A stretch of DNA of 64,000 nucleotides. Origin: Shewanella algae (lineage in GTDB: Bacteria; Pseudomonadota; Gammaproteobacteria; Enterobacterales; Shewanellaceae). Under the pieces are notes generated by a model that saw only the letters and a list, made by a program, of their open reading frames with translations, was not told the origin of the DNA and made no database searches. Shown one piece after another: positions 1 to 8,196 of the stretch. The stretch is from assembly GCF_009183365.2 (NCBI RefSeq), contig NZ_CP068230.1, positions 3,129,001 through 3,193,000 on the forward strand, in the 5' to 3' direction. Each line of letters starts with the position of its first letter. The stretch's first letter is position 1. A program made the translations under genes and the position numbers.

Positions 1-866
1 ATGTAAAGCAAGCTGGTGTATTCCTGCTTACCTTCGACCCGGTTGTGACTCCACAGCAGAGGATCGCTGAAGTCATGGGAGATATGCTTGTAAAACTCCT
101 GATATTCCTCATCGGAAATCTCAGACTTGTTGCGGGTCCAAAGCGCGGTGGCCTTGTTCATCACTTGCCATTGACCTTCGGTCGCAGGTACTTTTTCACC
201 ATCCGGGCCTTCAGACTCGGGCGAACCTTCCTGCCACATCTCTACCGGAATGGAGATATGATCTGAGTACTTGGTGATGATAGAGCGCAAACGCCAGTCG
301 TCAGCAAACTCTTTTTCCTCTTCCCGCAGATGCAGAGTAATCTCGGTACCACGGCTCTCTTTGACTATGTTCTCAACGGTAAAGTCGCCTTCACCTGCAG
401 ACTGCCATTGCACGCCTTCATCGGCCTTGTGACCGGCAGCGCGGGTTCTCACCGTTACCTTGTCGGCCACAATAAAGGCCGAGTAGAAACCCACACCGAA
501 CTGACCAATCAGCTGCGAGTCTTTAGCGGCATCGCCGGAGAGGTTTTTGAAGAATTCTGAAGTGCCTGACTTGGCAATGGTACCCAGATGCTCGATAACG
601 CCGTCACGGGTCATACCAATACCATTGTCTTCAATGGTAATAGTGCCCTTTTCCTTATCGGTACTGATACGTACCCTGAGCTCGCCATCACCTTCATAAA
701 GCGCATCGTTGGTAAGCGCCAGATAACGCAGTTTGTCGGCGGCATCGGCGGCATTGGATACCAATTCACGCAAGAAAATCTCTTTGTTGGAGTACAAAGA
801 GTGGATCATCAAATGCAAAAGTTGTTTGACTTCAGTTTGAAAACCATGAGTTTCTTGATGTGACAT
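1..866 (-). CDS. htpG: HtpG (Hsp90-family chaperone), 5' part only
   Basis: ATP-dependent cytosolic chaperone of the Hsp90 family. The frame reads from an ATG at 866 down to the window edge, giving the first 288 codons, so the middle and C-terminal domains lie outside. The N-terminal GHKL ATPase domain is complete: it opens MSHQETHGFQTEVKQLL and contains the ATP-site motifs NAADAADKLR, DNGIGM and GQFGVGFYSAF. An AAGGGAAG ribosome-binding site sits just before the start. The gene follows recR on the same strand, as in the usual apt-dnaX-ybaB-recR-htpG order, but an AhpD-like gene and an insertion sequence now separate them. It has its own heat-shock promoter. Confidence 0.97.
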   Translation of the reverse strand, partial: MSHQETHGFQTEVKQLLHLMIHSLYSNKEIFLRELVSNAADAADKLRYLALTNDALYEGDGELRVRISTDKEKGTITIEDNGIGMTRDGVIEHLGTIAKSGTSEFFKNLSGDAAKDSQLIGQFGVGFYSAFIVADKVTVRTRAAGHKADEGVQWQSAGEGDFTVENIVKESRGTEITLHLREEEKEFADDWRLRSIITKYSDHISIPVEMWQEGSPESEGPDGEKVPATEGQWQVMNKATALWTRNKSEISDEEYQEFYKHISHDFSDPLLWSHNRVEGKQEYTSLLY

Positions 867-920
867 GAATAGCTTCCCTTGTTTATCGCAATAGGTTAAA
901 CCAACTTGAGTTGCTTAACT

Positions 921-949
921 AAATGGGGATGCGATTTTTAAATTCAAGG
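921..949 (-). promoter_or_regulatory. Sigma-32 heat-shock promoter of htpG
   Basis: On the minus strand a CCTTGAA element (-35, 949-943) and CCCCATTT (-10, 928-921) are separated by 14 bases. This is close to the RpoH consensus CTTGAAA-N(11-16)-CCCCATNT. The element lies about 55 bases before the htpG start codon, which fits a transcript beginning near 914. Confidence 0.85.
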
Positions 950-1109
950 GCGGAAGGACACAGACCGATAACAGCCGTCGAAAAAATAGCCCTCACATGG
1001 CCCAAAATATCGCCTGGATGCCCATTGACGATTTCCATCCATGTCGGAAATATCCAATCTTTGCGCTCTTTGCCCGGTTATCGTCTGAGACCCTATCTCA
1101 GGAGATATC

Positions 1110-1568
1110 ATGATGAAACGACTCGATTACGCGAACGCCGCACCACAGGCAATGAAGATTCTTTACCAACAGGAAAGCTACTTCCATCAACAATTCAATG
1201 CATCGGAAACCATGTCAGTGACTATCTGGGAGCTGGTCAAACTCAGAGTTTCGCAGATCAATCAGTGCGCCTTTTGTATTGATATTCACAGTAAAGACGC
1301 ACTGAAGTACGGCGAAAAGGCCGAACGAATTTTTGGCCTCAATGCCTGGCGGGACATGCCCATCTATAGCTACGAAGAAGGTGTCGCCCTCGGTTGGGCC
1401 GAGAAACTGACCGCCGGTTTAAGCATCAGCGATGAAGAGTACCAACAGGTGCTGGATTGTTTCGGCCCTCAGGCGATGACAGATTTGACCATAGCTATCA
1501 ATGCCATCAATAGTTGGAACCGTATAGTGAAAGTGTTTAAACCCGAGGTTGGCAACTACCAGCCCTAA
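1110..1568 (+). CDS. Carboxymuconolactone decarboxylase / AhpD-like protein
   Basis: A 152-residue protein of the CMD/AhpD superfamily, probably a small cytosolic alkylhydroperoxidase-type thiol redox enzyme. The signature is near residues 40-60: an ELVKLR helix, then CAFCIDIH, the CxxC plus downstream His typical of AhpD active sites. The C-terminal NSWNRIVKVFKP segment is common in this subfamily. AGGAG (1100-1104) precedes two adjacent ATGs at 1110 and 1113; spacing slightly favours the second. It is transcribed divergently from htpG and convergently to the transposase gene. The substrate is unknown. Confidence 0.85.
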   Translation: MMKRLDYANAAPQAMKILYQQESYFHQQFNASETMSVTIWELVKLRVSQINQCAFCIDIHSKDALKYGEKAERIFGLNAWRDMPIYSYEEGVALGWAEKLTAGLSISDEEYQQVLDCFGPQAMTDLTIAINAINSWNRIVKVFKPEVGNYQP

Positions 1569-1638
1569 ATGACTCGGATTACCCATGGACGGCAAACTAT
1601 TCTCCCAAAGGCAGGCACACCTGGAACAGTTAAAAAAT

Positions 1639-2932
1639 GGTTCATCGCGGATCTCCGGGGAACGCCTCTCTGACTTTCAGAAAGAAGTATTCGGTATCCC
1701 GGTAGCCATAGCCCATTCGCTTCAGCAGTTTGATTTTGTTGTTCATCCCCTCTAGTCGGCAGGTGTGCAACGGATGAACCGCTGAAGCAACTATGCCATG
1801 AAGATAGTTTTTAAGACGCTGGCCAAATTGGAGTAGTGGCCTGATACCGCTCTCTCTGACTTGTTGCAACCAGAGGTTCCATTGAGCCGTGGCTTCGGCT
1901 TCATCTGTGCAGTACCACATCTCCTTGAGTTGCTCCCTGAGCAGGTAAACCGTCATTAAGCTTTTGTTCGACTCCAACAGCTCGTTGAGATACCCCGCCT
2001 GTTTGTCTGTCAAATTATCTCTGTTTTTGAGTAAGACCCAGCGCCCCCGTTTTACCCGTTTGCGGGCCGGTTTGTCATGCTTGAGTTGATTAGCCTGGTC
2101 AACCCTGACTCGGTCGATGACTTCACGGCCATACTTGGCAACAACATGAAACAAGTCGTAGACCACTTTGGCTTGGGGACAGTGCTTCTGTACCTCCAGG
2201 TCAAAGGCAGTATTCATATCCATAGCAACGGCTTCAATCTGTTGGCAGTACTGCCCCAACTTAACGAAAAACGGCCGGATAGCTTCTCTACTGCGGCCTT
2301 CACCTATCCAAAGGACTTGATGAGTATCCGCATCGGCCACCACGGTGGCGTAACGATGGCCTTTGAACAGGGCAAACTCGTCCATGACCAGGCGTTTGAC
2401 ACGACTCCAATCAGGCTCTGTGACCTCCCTTGCCAGCCGACGTTTGTCGATAGTCTTGATGGTATGCCAGTGCAGGCCAAGGAGTTGCGAGATATGTTTA
2501 ATCGGCAAGAGCTTGAGTAGCGCCTCGACATGCTCAATGAGCAGTGTGGTCTGGCGAGCATAGGGCTTTAACCAGCTGATATGCTCCCGAACGATACCGC
2601 AATCAGGGCAAAGAATACGGCGGACGGGTAGCCGTAACTGAACCTGAAACGCCAGTATGGTTCGTTCCGATACGCTGCGAAGTGAAGCGTCGTGAACAGC
2701 CTTAGCCGGTTTGCCGCAAGCACAGTGGCCGTTATCAATCGGCTTTAGGTGGATGATGAGGGTTTGTTGATTTTGCTCGGTATGGACGGCTTCAAAGCCT
2801 TCCCAGAGCGCAATGGGGAAGGTAATATTCGACATTGAGAACGGTTGGGGTTGGTCATTGTTTTTGTTTGGCGACTAAACAATAACTCTCCAACCGTTTT
2901 CATTTCCAGTCCACGCTAATCTGCGATGAACC
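1639..2932. mobile_element. ISL3-family insertion sequence with 8-bp target duplication
   Basis: A complete 1294-bp element. Its ends are imperfect inverted repeats, GGTTCATCGCGGAT at the left and GGTTCATCGCAGAT as the complement of the right end. It is flanked on both sides by the direct repeat TAAAAAAT (1631-1638 and 2933-2940). An 8-bp duplication is characteristic of ISL3-family transposition. It carries a single intact transposase gene on the minus strand. The perfect duplication and open frame point to a recent insertion. Confidence 0.95.
1642..2835 (-). CDS. ISL3-family transposase (DDE type)
   Basis: A 397-residue transposase. The N-terminal part carries the ISL3 zinc-binding segment, with CACGKPAK near residue 38 and CPDCGIVR near residue 76, followed by a helix-turn-helix region. 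The RNase H-like DDE domain begins at VMDEFALFKGHRYATVV (first Asp near 152), continues with AVAMDMNTAF (second Asp) and ends with RLEGMNNKIKLLKRMGYGYRD, which holds the Glu. The frame has no disruption, so the enzyme is probably active. The stop codon lies three bases inside the left end of the element. Confidence 0.95.
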   Translation of the reverse strand: MSNITFPIALWEGFEAVHTEQNQQTLIIHLKPIDNGHCACGKPAKAVHDASLRSVSERTILAFQVQLRLPVRRILCPDCGIVREHISWLKPYARQTTLLIEHVEALLKLLPIKHISQLLGLHWHTIKTIDKRRLAREVTEPDWSRVKRLVMDEFALFKGHRYATVVADADTHQVLWIGEGRSREAIRPFFVKLGQYCQQIEAVAMDMNTAFDLEVQKHCPQAKVVYDLFHVVAKYGREVIDRVRVDQANQLKHDKPARKRVKRGRWVLLKNRDNLTDKQAGYLNELLESNKSLMTVYLLREQLKEMWYCTDEAEATAQWNLWLQQVRESGIRPLLQFGQRLKNYLHGIVASAVHPLHTCRLEGMNNKIKLLKRMGYGYRDTEYFFLKVREAFPGDPR

Positions 2933-2959
2933 TAAAAAATAGCCCCGCATAAGCGGGGC
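2933..2959 (-). terminator. Rho-independent terminator of recR, split by the IS
   Basis: Read on the minus strand, stem GCCCCGC, loop TTAT, stem GCGGGGC is followed by TATTTTTTA. The T tract (2940-2933) is one of the two copies of the IS target duplication, so the element inserted exactly in the U tract of this terminator. Confidence 0.85.
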
Positions 2960-2991
2960 CGGTATTCACAGAAGGCACATTAACCCAAGTT

Positions 2992-3591
2992 TCAGAGCGG
3001 CATTCGCCCATTGAACGACAATGCCAAGGTTGTGCTGTCGACATATTCCAGCTCACCACCTACCGGAACTCCGTGAGCGATTCGGCTCACCTTGACTTGG
3101 TAGCGATGGGCGATATCGGCAATAAAATGCGCCGTGGCATCACCTTCCACCGTCGGGTTCGTGGCCAGGATCAGCTCGGCAATCTCGCCTTTGGCCAGAT
3201 GCTCTTCCAGCAGCGCCAGCCCCAACTCCTCGGGTCCGACACCATCGAGAGGCGACAGATGCCCCAGCAACACAAAATAACGGCCACTGAAATGCCCACC
3301 GGCTTCGATAGCCAACACATCGGCCGGCGTTTCAACCACGCAGATGGTATCGGCGTTGCCGCGCCGAGGACTGGCGCAGATGGGACACAGCGTTTCCTCA
3401 GTGAAGGTGCGGCAAGACTGACAATGCCCCACCTCCTTCATGGCCCGCTCCAATGCTTCAGCCAACTTGAGCCCGGCTTTACGCTCGCGCTCAAGCAGTT
3501 GAAACGCCATCCGCTGTGCCGATTTAGGGCCGACACCGGGCAAACAGCGCAGCGACTGGATCAATTCATCCACCAGTGGGCTGAATTTCAT
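2992..3591 (-). CDS. recR: Recombination protein RecR
   Basis: RecR works with RecF and RecO in loading RecA at single-stranded gaps. The 199-residue protein is full length. A helix-hairpin-helix segment (LPGVGPKSAQRMAF) lies at residues 17-30, a four-Cys zinc finger at Cys57, Cys60, Cys69 and Cys72, and the Toprim domain at about 80-175 with the conserved ATNPTVEGDATA segment. It follows ybaB after 13 bases on the same strand, so the two are almost certainly cotranscribed with dnaX. A rho-independent terminator lies downstream. Confidence 0.97.
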   Translation of the reverse strand: MKFSPLVDELIQSLRCLPGVGPKSAQRMAFQLLERERKAGLKLAEALERAMKEVGHCQSCRTFTEETLCPICASPRRGNADTICVVETPADVLAIEAGGHFSGRYFVLLGHLSPLDGVGPEELGLALLEEHLAKGEIAELILATNPTVEGDATAHFIADIAHRYQVKVSRIAHGVPVGGELEYVDSTTLALSFNGRMPL

Positions 3592-3604
3592 CTGTTATTC
3601 CGAC

Positions 3605-3934
3605 TCAGAATGGCATCTTCATGCCAGGAGGCAGTTGCATGCCACCTGTCACTTCGGCCATCTTGGACTTTTGGTTCTCTTCAACACGGCGAGCCGCATC
3701 GTTGCATGCCGCGGCGATCAGATCTTCCAGCATCTCTTTGTCGTCTTCCAGCAAGCTGGGATCTATCTCGACTTTGCGAACATTGTGGCTGCCGGTCATG
3801 GTGACTTTCACCAATCCTGCGCCTGACTCACCAGTGACTTCCATGCGGGCAATCTCTTCCTGCATTTTGGCCATTTTTTCTTGCATCATCTGGGCTTGCT
3901 TCATCAGGTTGCCCATACCGCCTTTTCCAAACAT
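3605..3934 (-). CDS. ybaB: Nucleoid-associated protein YbaB/EbfC
   Basis: A 109-residue member of the YbaB/EbfC family, a small dimeric DNA-binding protein of the nucleoid. The N-terminus MFGKGGMGNLMKQAQMMQEKM forms the typical Met/Gln-rich helix, then comes GAGLVKVTMTGSHNVRKVEIDP, and the C-terminus is Met/Pro-rich (GGMQLPPGMKMPF). It sits between dnaX (131-base gap) and recR (13-base gap), the arrangement conserved across gammaproteobacteria. Confidence 0.96.
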   Translation of the reverse strand: MFGKGGMGNLMKQAQMMQEKMAKMQEEIARMEVTGESGAGLVKVTMTGSHNVRKVEIDPSLLEDDKEMLEDLIAAACNDAARRVEENQKSKMAEVTGGMQLPPGMKMPF

Positions 3935-4065
3935 AGCTTTATCTCTTCAATTCAAGTTGTGAGTAACAGGTCAAAGTTGGCTAATCTTACTGAAATAAAC
4001 CCGCTTGGCAATCCAAGAGTCGCTTTGAGCGGCAATCTTATGAAGCGGGTAACATCCACAGTGCC

Positions 4066-6945
4066 CTAGGGCGCCTTGTCTGCAATCAAATTAGCCCGTT
4101 GACTGAGCAGCTCAGGGGGATACCCTAGAGTATCCTGATCCAGTTCGGCCCCCATATGACTGACAAGCCATTGAATGTTTTCATCATTCATCAATGAAGC
4201 ATGAGCCCCGCTCAGGAGCTCCTGATGAAAACGATGACGAATTTCCAACGGCGTTTCCCTTTGGTCATCTACTCCTACGACAATCTCTGTGCGGCAAGGT
4301 TTCCCAAACAGTTTGGAAAGCGCCTCTTCGAGCTGTTTGATGGCCGAATCTGCCGCCAAGTGCTTTTGATCCGGCTTGAGCAGCAAGGGCAGCGGTTCAG
4401 CTATCCGCTCACAGACTGAGTTTACCGCCAGTTGCCGAACCCGGCCGCCTATTTCGAGCGAGGACATCAATTTATACCAATAGAGATCCTGTGGATGACC
4501 GCAGGGCGGAGCATGGGCGAAGGCCTCGGCGGACTCCGGGCCTGGTGCTTGGCGCGGCTCGGATGCAGGCCGAGCTCCTGTGTTTACAGTATTTACTGTA
4601 GCGCTTTGGCCAGATCCCAGCTCAAGTTCATTTTTCAGCTCATGTCCCGGCTCGTCTACCGCCTGTGGTGCAGCTTCCTGTGCTGTCTGCTGCGCGGTAT
4701 GTTGTGGTTGTGGTTGTGGCTCAGGCACAGACTCTGGTTCGGCTTGTAGGAAAGCCACGTTTTGAACCGTTTCACTGTCTTGCATTGCCTCGCGACCAGC
4801 TTCAACCGCACCCTCTGGGGCATCTTCCCATGGTGGCCTGTCCTCCTTGAGCGCCGCAACATGATTTGGGCCAGATTTGGAGGGCACTTCCCCGGCAACA
4901 GGAGTTTGTGTTTCTGCTTGGGAGGGCTCAGGGCTATTGCTTGGTTCAGGGCTGTCTACCCGCTCAGGGCTTTTGCTCAGCTCAGGGCTGTTTCCTGGCT
5001 CTGCTGCCGCTTCTGACTGAGTGGCCGCTACAGCATCGGACTCAGGTGCTGCAGCCGCGCTGCGGCGCTCCAGCAAGGGCTTTTTTTCTTCACCGTCCTT
5101 GGGGCTGGCGGCCTCTATATCACTGAGCAGCAAATCCCGGGTGGCAAGCACCTGATCGAGCAGATCATCACCCAAGATGTCATCGCTGCCCGAGTCTATG
5201 TTGGCATCGGCAGGCACTGGCTCGCTTGATGGCTTATTTGATAGCGATGCCTCGGAGGTACTCTTGTCAGCAGCGGATGGCATTTGGCCGTCCATCGACA
5301 TCTGCTGCTGATAAAAATCCAGGCTGCTATCCTGCCCTTCACCTTGCAGTGAATAGCCCATGGCAGTATAGAAGTCATCCTGAGATTGCTGCTCATCACT
5401 AATAGCCGAGGTTTCAGCTTGTGACACAGGCTTGTGAGGTTGAGCTGCAGCCGGTTGCCGTGCCGGCAGAGACTCGGCCACTTTAGCAGGCTCAGAGGCC
5501 TCATTCCGGAACCCCATGCTACCGGCCTGGGATAACAGCAGCGCTTGTTCGGCCAATAAGGCCTGTTCGTCTGCATCTTCGCCCTCATCGGCAGCCATCT
5601 GTGAGTCAATATTGCTCGCCTGCGTCTCAGCCGCCGGGCTTACCTGTGTTGGCATCTTGGCAGCTTGCGTCTTTTCGGCTTGCGCTTCAACAACCTGGCT
5701 TGTAACAGATTGAGCAGAGGCGGCTTGAGGTTTTATCTCATCGGCGTTGTTGCTTGCCAGGGGTTGATTCAGCGCCCCGACCGTCGCAGGCGCAGCGGCA
5801 CTGCTGCTGTCATCCAAGGCAGACAGATCGGCGACTTCACCCCTTTGCCAGCGTTTGGGCGGCGTTTCCGGCACAAAGGCAACGGCTCTGAGTAACGCCA
5901 TCTCCAGCCCTGACTTGGGATCCGGTGCATAAGGCAGCTCCTTGCGACCGCTGAGCAGCAACTGGTAATAGAGCTGCACCTGCTCGGGGGTGAGGTTTTC
6001 ACCATAGTGGTTAATTCTGGGACCAAACAGCGACAGATTGGCCGCCGCCGGCGCAAACTGACTCAGGGTTATCTGATGCAAGAGCTCCAGCAAGCTACGC
6101 AGCACTTCGGCAGCATCGGCGCCAAATGCCAGCACCTTGGCCACTTCCTGCATCATTTTGGCGATGTCGCCTGTGAGGAGCGCATCAAACAGCGCCAGCA
6201 CTTGGCGCTCATCTATGGCGCCGAGCATGGTTTGTACCTGCTCCAGCATCACTTGCCCGGCTCCAAAGGCGATAGCCTGATCTGTCAGGCTCAGGGCATC
6301 TCGCATACTGCCGTTGGCGGCTCGCGCCAGAAGCGTCAGCGCAGAAGTTTCAAACTTAAGACCTTCGCTTTGCAAAATATGCTGCAACTGGCCGGCCATC
6401 TCCGTCTGATCCAGACTCTTTAGGTTAAATTGCAGGCAGCGGGACAGTACAGTCACCGGCAGCTTTTGCGGATCTGTGGTGGCCAGCAGGAATTTGACGT
6501 GCTCTGGGGGTTCTTCCAGTGTCTTGAGCAGCGCATTGAAACTGCTGCGGGACAGCATGTGAACTTCGTCTATCAGGTAAACCTTGAAACGCCCCCGGGT
6601 TGGGCGATACTGAACATTATCCAGCAGTTCGCGGGTATCATCTACCTTGGTACGGGAAGCCGCATCGACTTCGATAAGGTCGACAAAACGCCCCTGGGCA
6701 ATTTCCTGACAGGCACTGCATTGGCCACATGGCTTGGCGGTGATCCCGGTTTCGCAGTTGAGCCCTTTGGCAAACAGGCGCGCCAAACTGGTCTTGCCGA
6801 CGCCGCGGGTACCGGTAAACAGATAGGCATGGTGCAGTCGTTGCTGACTCAAGGCATTGGTCAATGCATGCAAGACATGAGATTGGCCGACTACCTGATC
6901 AAAACTGGCAGGTCGCCATTTTCTGGCTAGTACCTGATAGGACAT
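4066..6945 (-). CDS. dnaX: DNA polymerase III subunits tau/gamma, unusually long
   Basis: Clamp-loader ATPase and organiser of the replicative polymerase. The ATG at 6945 (MSYQVLARKWRP) is chosen because GGGGAG lies four bases before it; an in-frame TTG four codons earlier is less likely. Visible features: Walker A GTRGVGKT at 45-52, zinc Cys at 64, 73, 76 and 79, DEVH at 126-129, sensor SRC at 168-170, clamp-loader domains to about 370, and the tau-specific polymerase-binding domain from about 820 to 959. The 959-residue length far exceeds the roughly 640 of E. coli tau; the excess is an acidic Ala/Ser/Gln/Pro-rich linker (about 375-815) with SPEPSNSPEPS-type repeats. A slippery A-AAA-AAG at codons 621-622 probably yields a shorter gamma form. 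Confidence 0.96.
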   Translation of the reverse strand: MSYQVLARKWRPASFDQVVGQSHVLHALTNALSQQRLHHAYLFTGTRGVGKTSLARLFAKGLNCETGITAKPCGQCSACQEIAQGRFVDLIEVDAASRTKVDDTRELLDNVQYRPTRGRFKVYLIDEVHMLSRSSFNALLKTLEEPPEHVKFLLATTDPQKLPVTVLSRCLQFNLKSLDQTEMAGQLQHILQSEGLKFETSALTLLARAANGSMRDALSLTDQAIAFGAGQVMLEQVQTMLGAIDERQVLALFDALLTGDIAKMMQEVAKVLAFGADAAEVLRSLLELLHQITLSQFAPAAANLSLFGPRINHYGENLTPEQVQLYYQLLLSGRKELPYAPDPKSGLEMALLRAVAFVPETPPKRWQRGEVADLSALDDSSSAAAPATVGALNQPLASNNADEIKPQAASAQSVTSQVVEAQAEKTQAAKMPTQVSPAAETQASNIDSQMAADEGEDADEQALLAEQALLLSQAGSMGFRNEASEPAKVAESLPARQPAAAQPHKPVSQAETSAISDEQQSQDDFYTAMGYSLQGEGQDSSLDFYQQQMSMDGQMPSAADKSTSEASLSNKPSSEPVPADANIDSGSDDILGDDLLDQVLATRDLLLSDIEAASPKDGEEKKPLLERRSAAAAPESDAVAATQSEAAAEPGNSPELSKSPERVDSPEPSNSPEPSQAETQTPVAGEVPSKSGPNHVAALKEDRPPWEDAPEGAVEAGREAMQDSETVQNVAFLQAEPESVPEPQPQPQHTAQQTAQEAAPQAVDEPGHELKNELELGSGQSATVNTVNTGARPASEPRQAPGPESAEAFAHAPPCGHPQDLYWYKLMSSLEIGGRVRQLAVNSVCERIAEPLPLLLKPDQKHLAADSAIKQLEEALSKLFGKPCRTEIVVGVDDQRETPLEIRHRFHQELLSGAHASLMNDENIQWLVSHMGAELDQDTLGYPPELLSQRANLIADKAP
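5042..5100 (-). promoter_or_regulatory. Probable programmed -1 frameshift signal in dnaX
   Basis: On the minus strand the in-frame heptamer A-AAA-AAG lies at 5086-5080. About ten bases upstream is a Shine-Dalgarno-like AAGGA. Beginning about five bases downstream is a possible hairpin with GCCGC-AGC-GCGGC as its core and GCTG/CAGC as an outer stem. These are the three elements known from E. coli dnaX. A -1 slip at codon 622 would add twelve residues and stop at TGA (5044-5042), giving a 634-residue gamma-like product. The site lies inside the linker, about 190 codons later than in E. coli. Confidence 0.65.
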
Positions 6946-7066
6946 GAAACTCCCCAAAATCCATAAAAGTATCTTTGCGGGAGCAAGCTCCGCGGATCGT
7001 AAAACAATAACATGAGGTATGACTTCACGCTACCGAGACGACCCGCAAAGCAGCAGGGCTGAGCTT

Positions 7067-7618
7067 TTATTCGCCGTCAAACTCGCACAGCTTAACCAGT
7101 TCGAGCCCTTGCTCGGTCAGGCGCTGTTCACCGCCCAGGTCCGGCAGGGAGATCACAAATGCGGCGTCCTTCACCTCGCCGCCTAAGCGACGGATAAGCT
7201 TAACTGTGGCTTCAATGGTGCCACCGGTTGCCAGCAAGTCATCGATAACCAGTACCTTGTCACCCGGCACTATGGCATCAACATGCATTTCCAGGGTGTC
7301 GTGGCCATATTCCAGCTCATAGCTTTCGGCTATGGTTTCTCTTGGCAACTTGCCGGGCTTACGCACGGGAATAAAGCCCACACCCAACTCCAACGCCAGA
7401 GGGGCACCAAAGAGGAAACCACGGGCTTCGGTACCGACAACCTTGGTAAAACCATGATCTTTATAATGATCCACCAGCAACCGAATGCTTAACTGGTAGG
7501 CAACAGGGTCTTCAAGCAGACTGGTTACGTCGCGGAACAGGATCCCGGCTTTAGGATAATCCGGAATGGTTTTAATGCTTTGCTTAATCAGGCTTAAGCT
7601 GTCGGAGTTCATTGCCAT
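7067..7618 (-). CDS. apt: Adenine phosphoribosyltransferase
   Basis: Purine-salvage enzyme converting adenine and PRPP to AMP in the cytosol. The 183-residue protein has the expected length. The PRPP-binding motif VLVIDDLLATGGT lies at residues 122-134, and FRDVTSLLEDP and GTEARGFLFGAPLA are conserved apt segments. Two possible starts exist, ATG at 7618 and ATG at 7612. It lies upstream of dnaX on the same strand with a 121-base gap, the usual order in related genomes. Confidence 0.96.
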   Translation of the reverse strand: MAMNSDSLSLIKQSIKTIPDYPKAGILFRDVTSLLEDPVAYQLSIRLLVDHYKDHGFTKVVGTEARGFLFGAPLALELGVGFIPVRKPGKLPRETIAESYELEYGHDTLEMHVDAIVPGDKVLVIDDLLATGGTIEATVKLIRRLGGEVKDAAFVISLPDLGGEQRLTEQGLELVKLCEFDGE

Positions 7619-7664
7619 AGTCTCAATACTTCATTTCCAGACACTGGGCCCGGCTCTTTACAAC

Positions 7665-7689
7665 AAAAAAGTCCACACTGAGGTGGACT
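7665..7689 (-). terminator. Terminator after the receiver-domain gene
   Basis: Minus-strand stem AGTCCAC, six-base loop, stem GTGGACT, followed by TTTTTG. It lies between the single-domain receiver gene and apt and would separate their transcripts. Confidence 0.8.
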
Positions 7690-7713
7690 GCATTTCAAAA
7701 ATCCGGCTAAAGC

Positions 7714-8109
7714 TTAAGCCGCTTTAATCCGCCATGCAACAATCTCTGTCGATAAGTGATCCAGGAGTTGTTGCTTTGTGTCACAGTTCAATGGTTTTCT
7801 CCAAAAGCCATTAACCTGGGACATATCCATACTGGCGGCCACTTCCTCTTGGCTGTGAGTACTTAGCACCACGACAGGCAGGTTGGCATAACCGTCGAGT
7901 TGCCTGAGTAGCGGGATGAAGTGCGGCCCGTCGAGCAAAGGCATGAAAAAGCCACTAATCACGGCATCGAAGTTTTGCCGCTCGGCGCACGCCAGCCCCT
8001 GCATGCCATTGGTGGCCAACGTACAGTGCCAACCTTGGCTCTGGAACAGTTCGGCCAAAGCCTGTTGGCTGATGTTATTATCATCAACAAGCAAAATGTT
8101 GAAACTCAT
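7714..8109 (-). CDS. Single-domain receiver protein lacking the phospho-acceptor Asp
   Basis: A 131-residue stand-alone CheY-like receiver domain with no output domain. The acidic pair is present (LLVDDNN, Asp9-Asp10), as are the Ser/Thr switch region (VVVLSTHS, 83-84) and the conserved Lys (WRKPLN, Lys105). The position that normally holds the phosphorylated Asp is Gly53 (DAVISGFFMPLLDG), confirmed by the codon GGC. It is therefore a pseudo-receiver and cannot be phosphorylated in the usual way; it may act by protein contact. AGGGA precedes the start. It is 87 bases downstream of ybaN on the same strand. Confidence 0.85.
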   Translation of the reverse strand: MSFNILLVDDNNISQQALAELFQSQGWHCTLATNGMQGLACAERQNFDAVISGFFMPLLDGPHFIPLLRQLDGYANLPVVVLSTHSQEEVAASMDMSQVNGFWRKPLNCDTKQQLLDHLSTEIVAWRIKAA

Positions 8110-8196
8110 TAAATTTCCCTGGTGGTTTCAAGGCGCGCCAAGGCTACCCCAACTGAATGACAAAATCACGACAAGTCGGCGTTTTTGTCTACAGGA

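Noticed and set aside
923..1282. Plus-strand frame of 119 codons upstream of the AhpD-like gene
   Set aside because: It overlaps the htpG promoter and the AhpD-like gene in another frame and shows no ribosome-binding site or family pattern.
1570..1638. Short frame MDGKLFSQRQAHLEQLKN interrupted by the IS
   Set aside because: It would be only about 22 codons even without the insertion and runs into the recR terminator; no ribosome-binding site.
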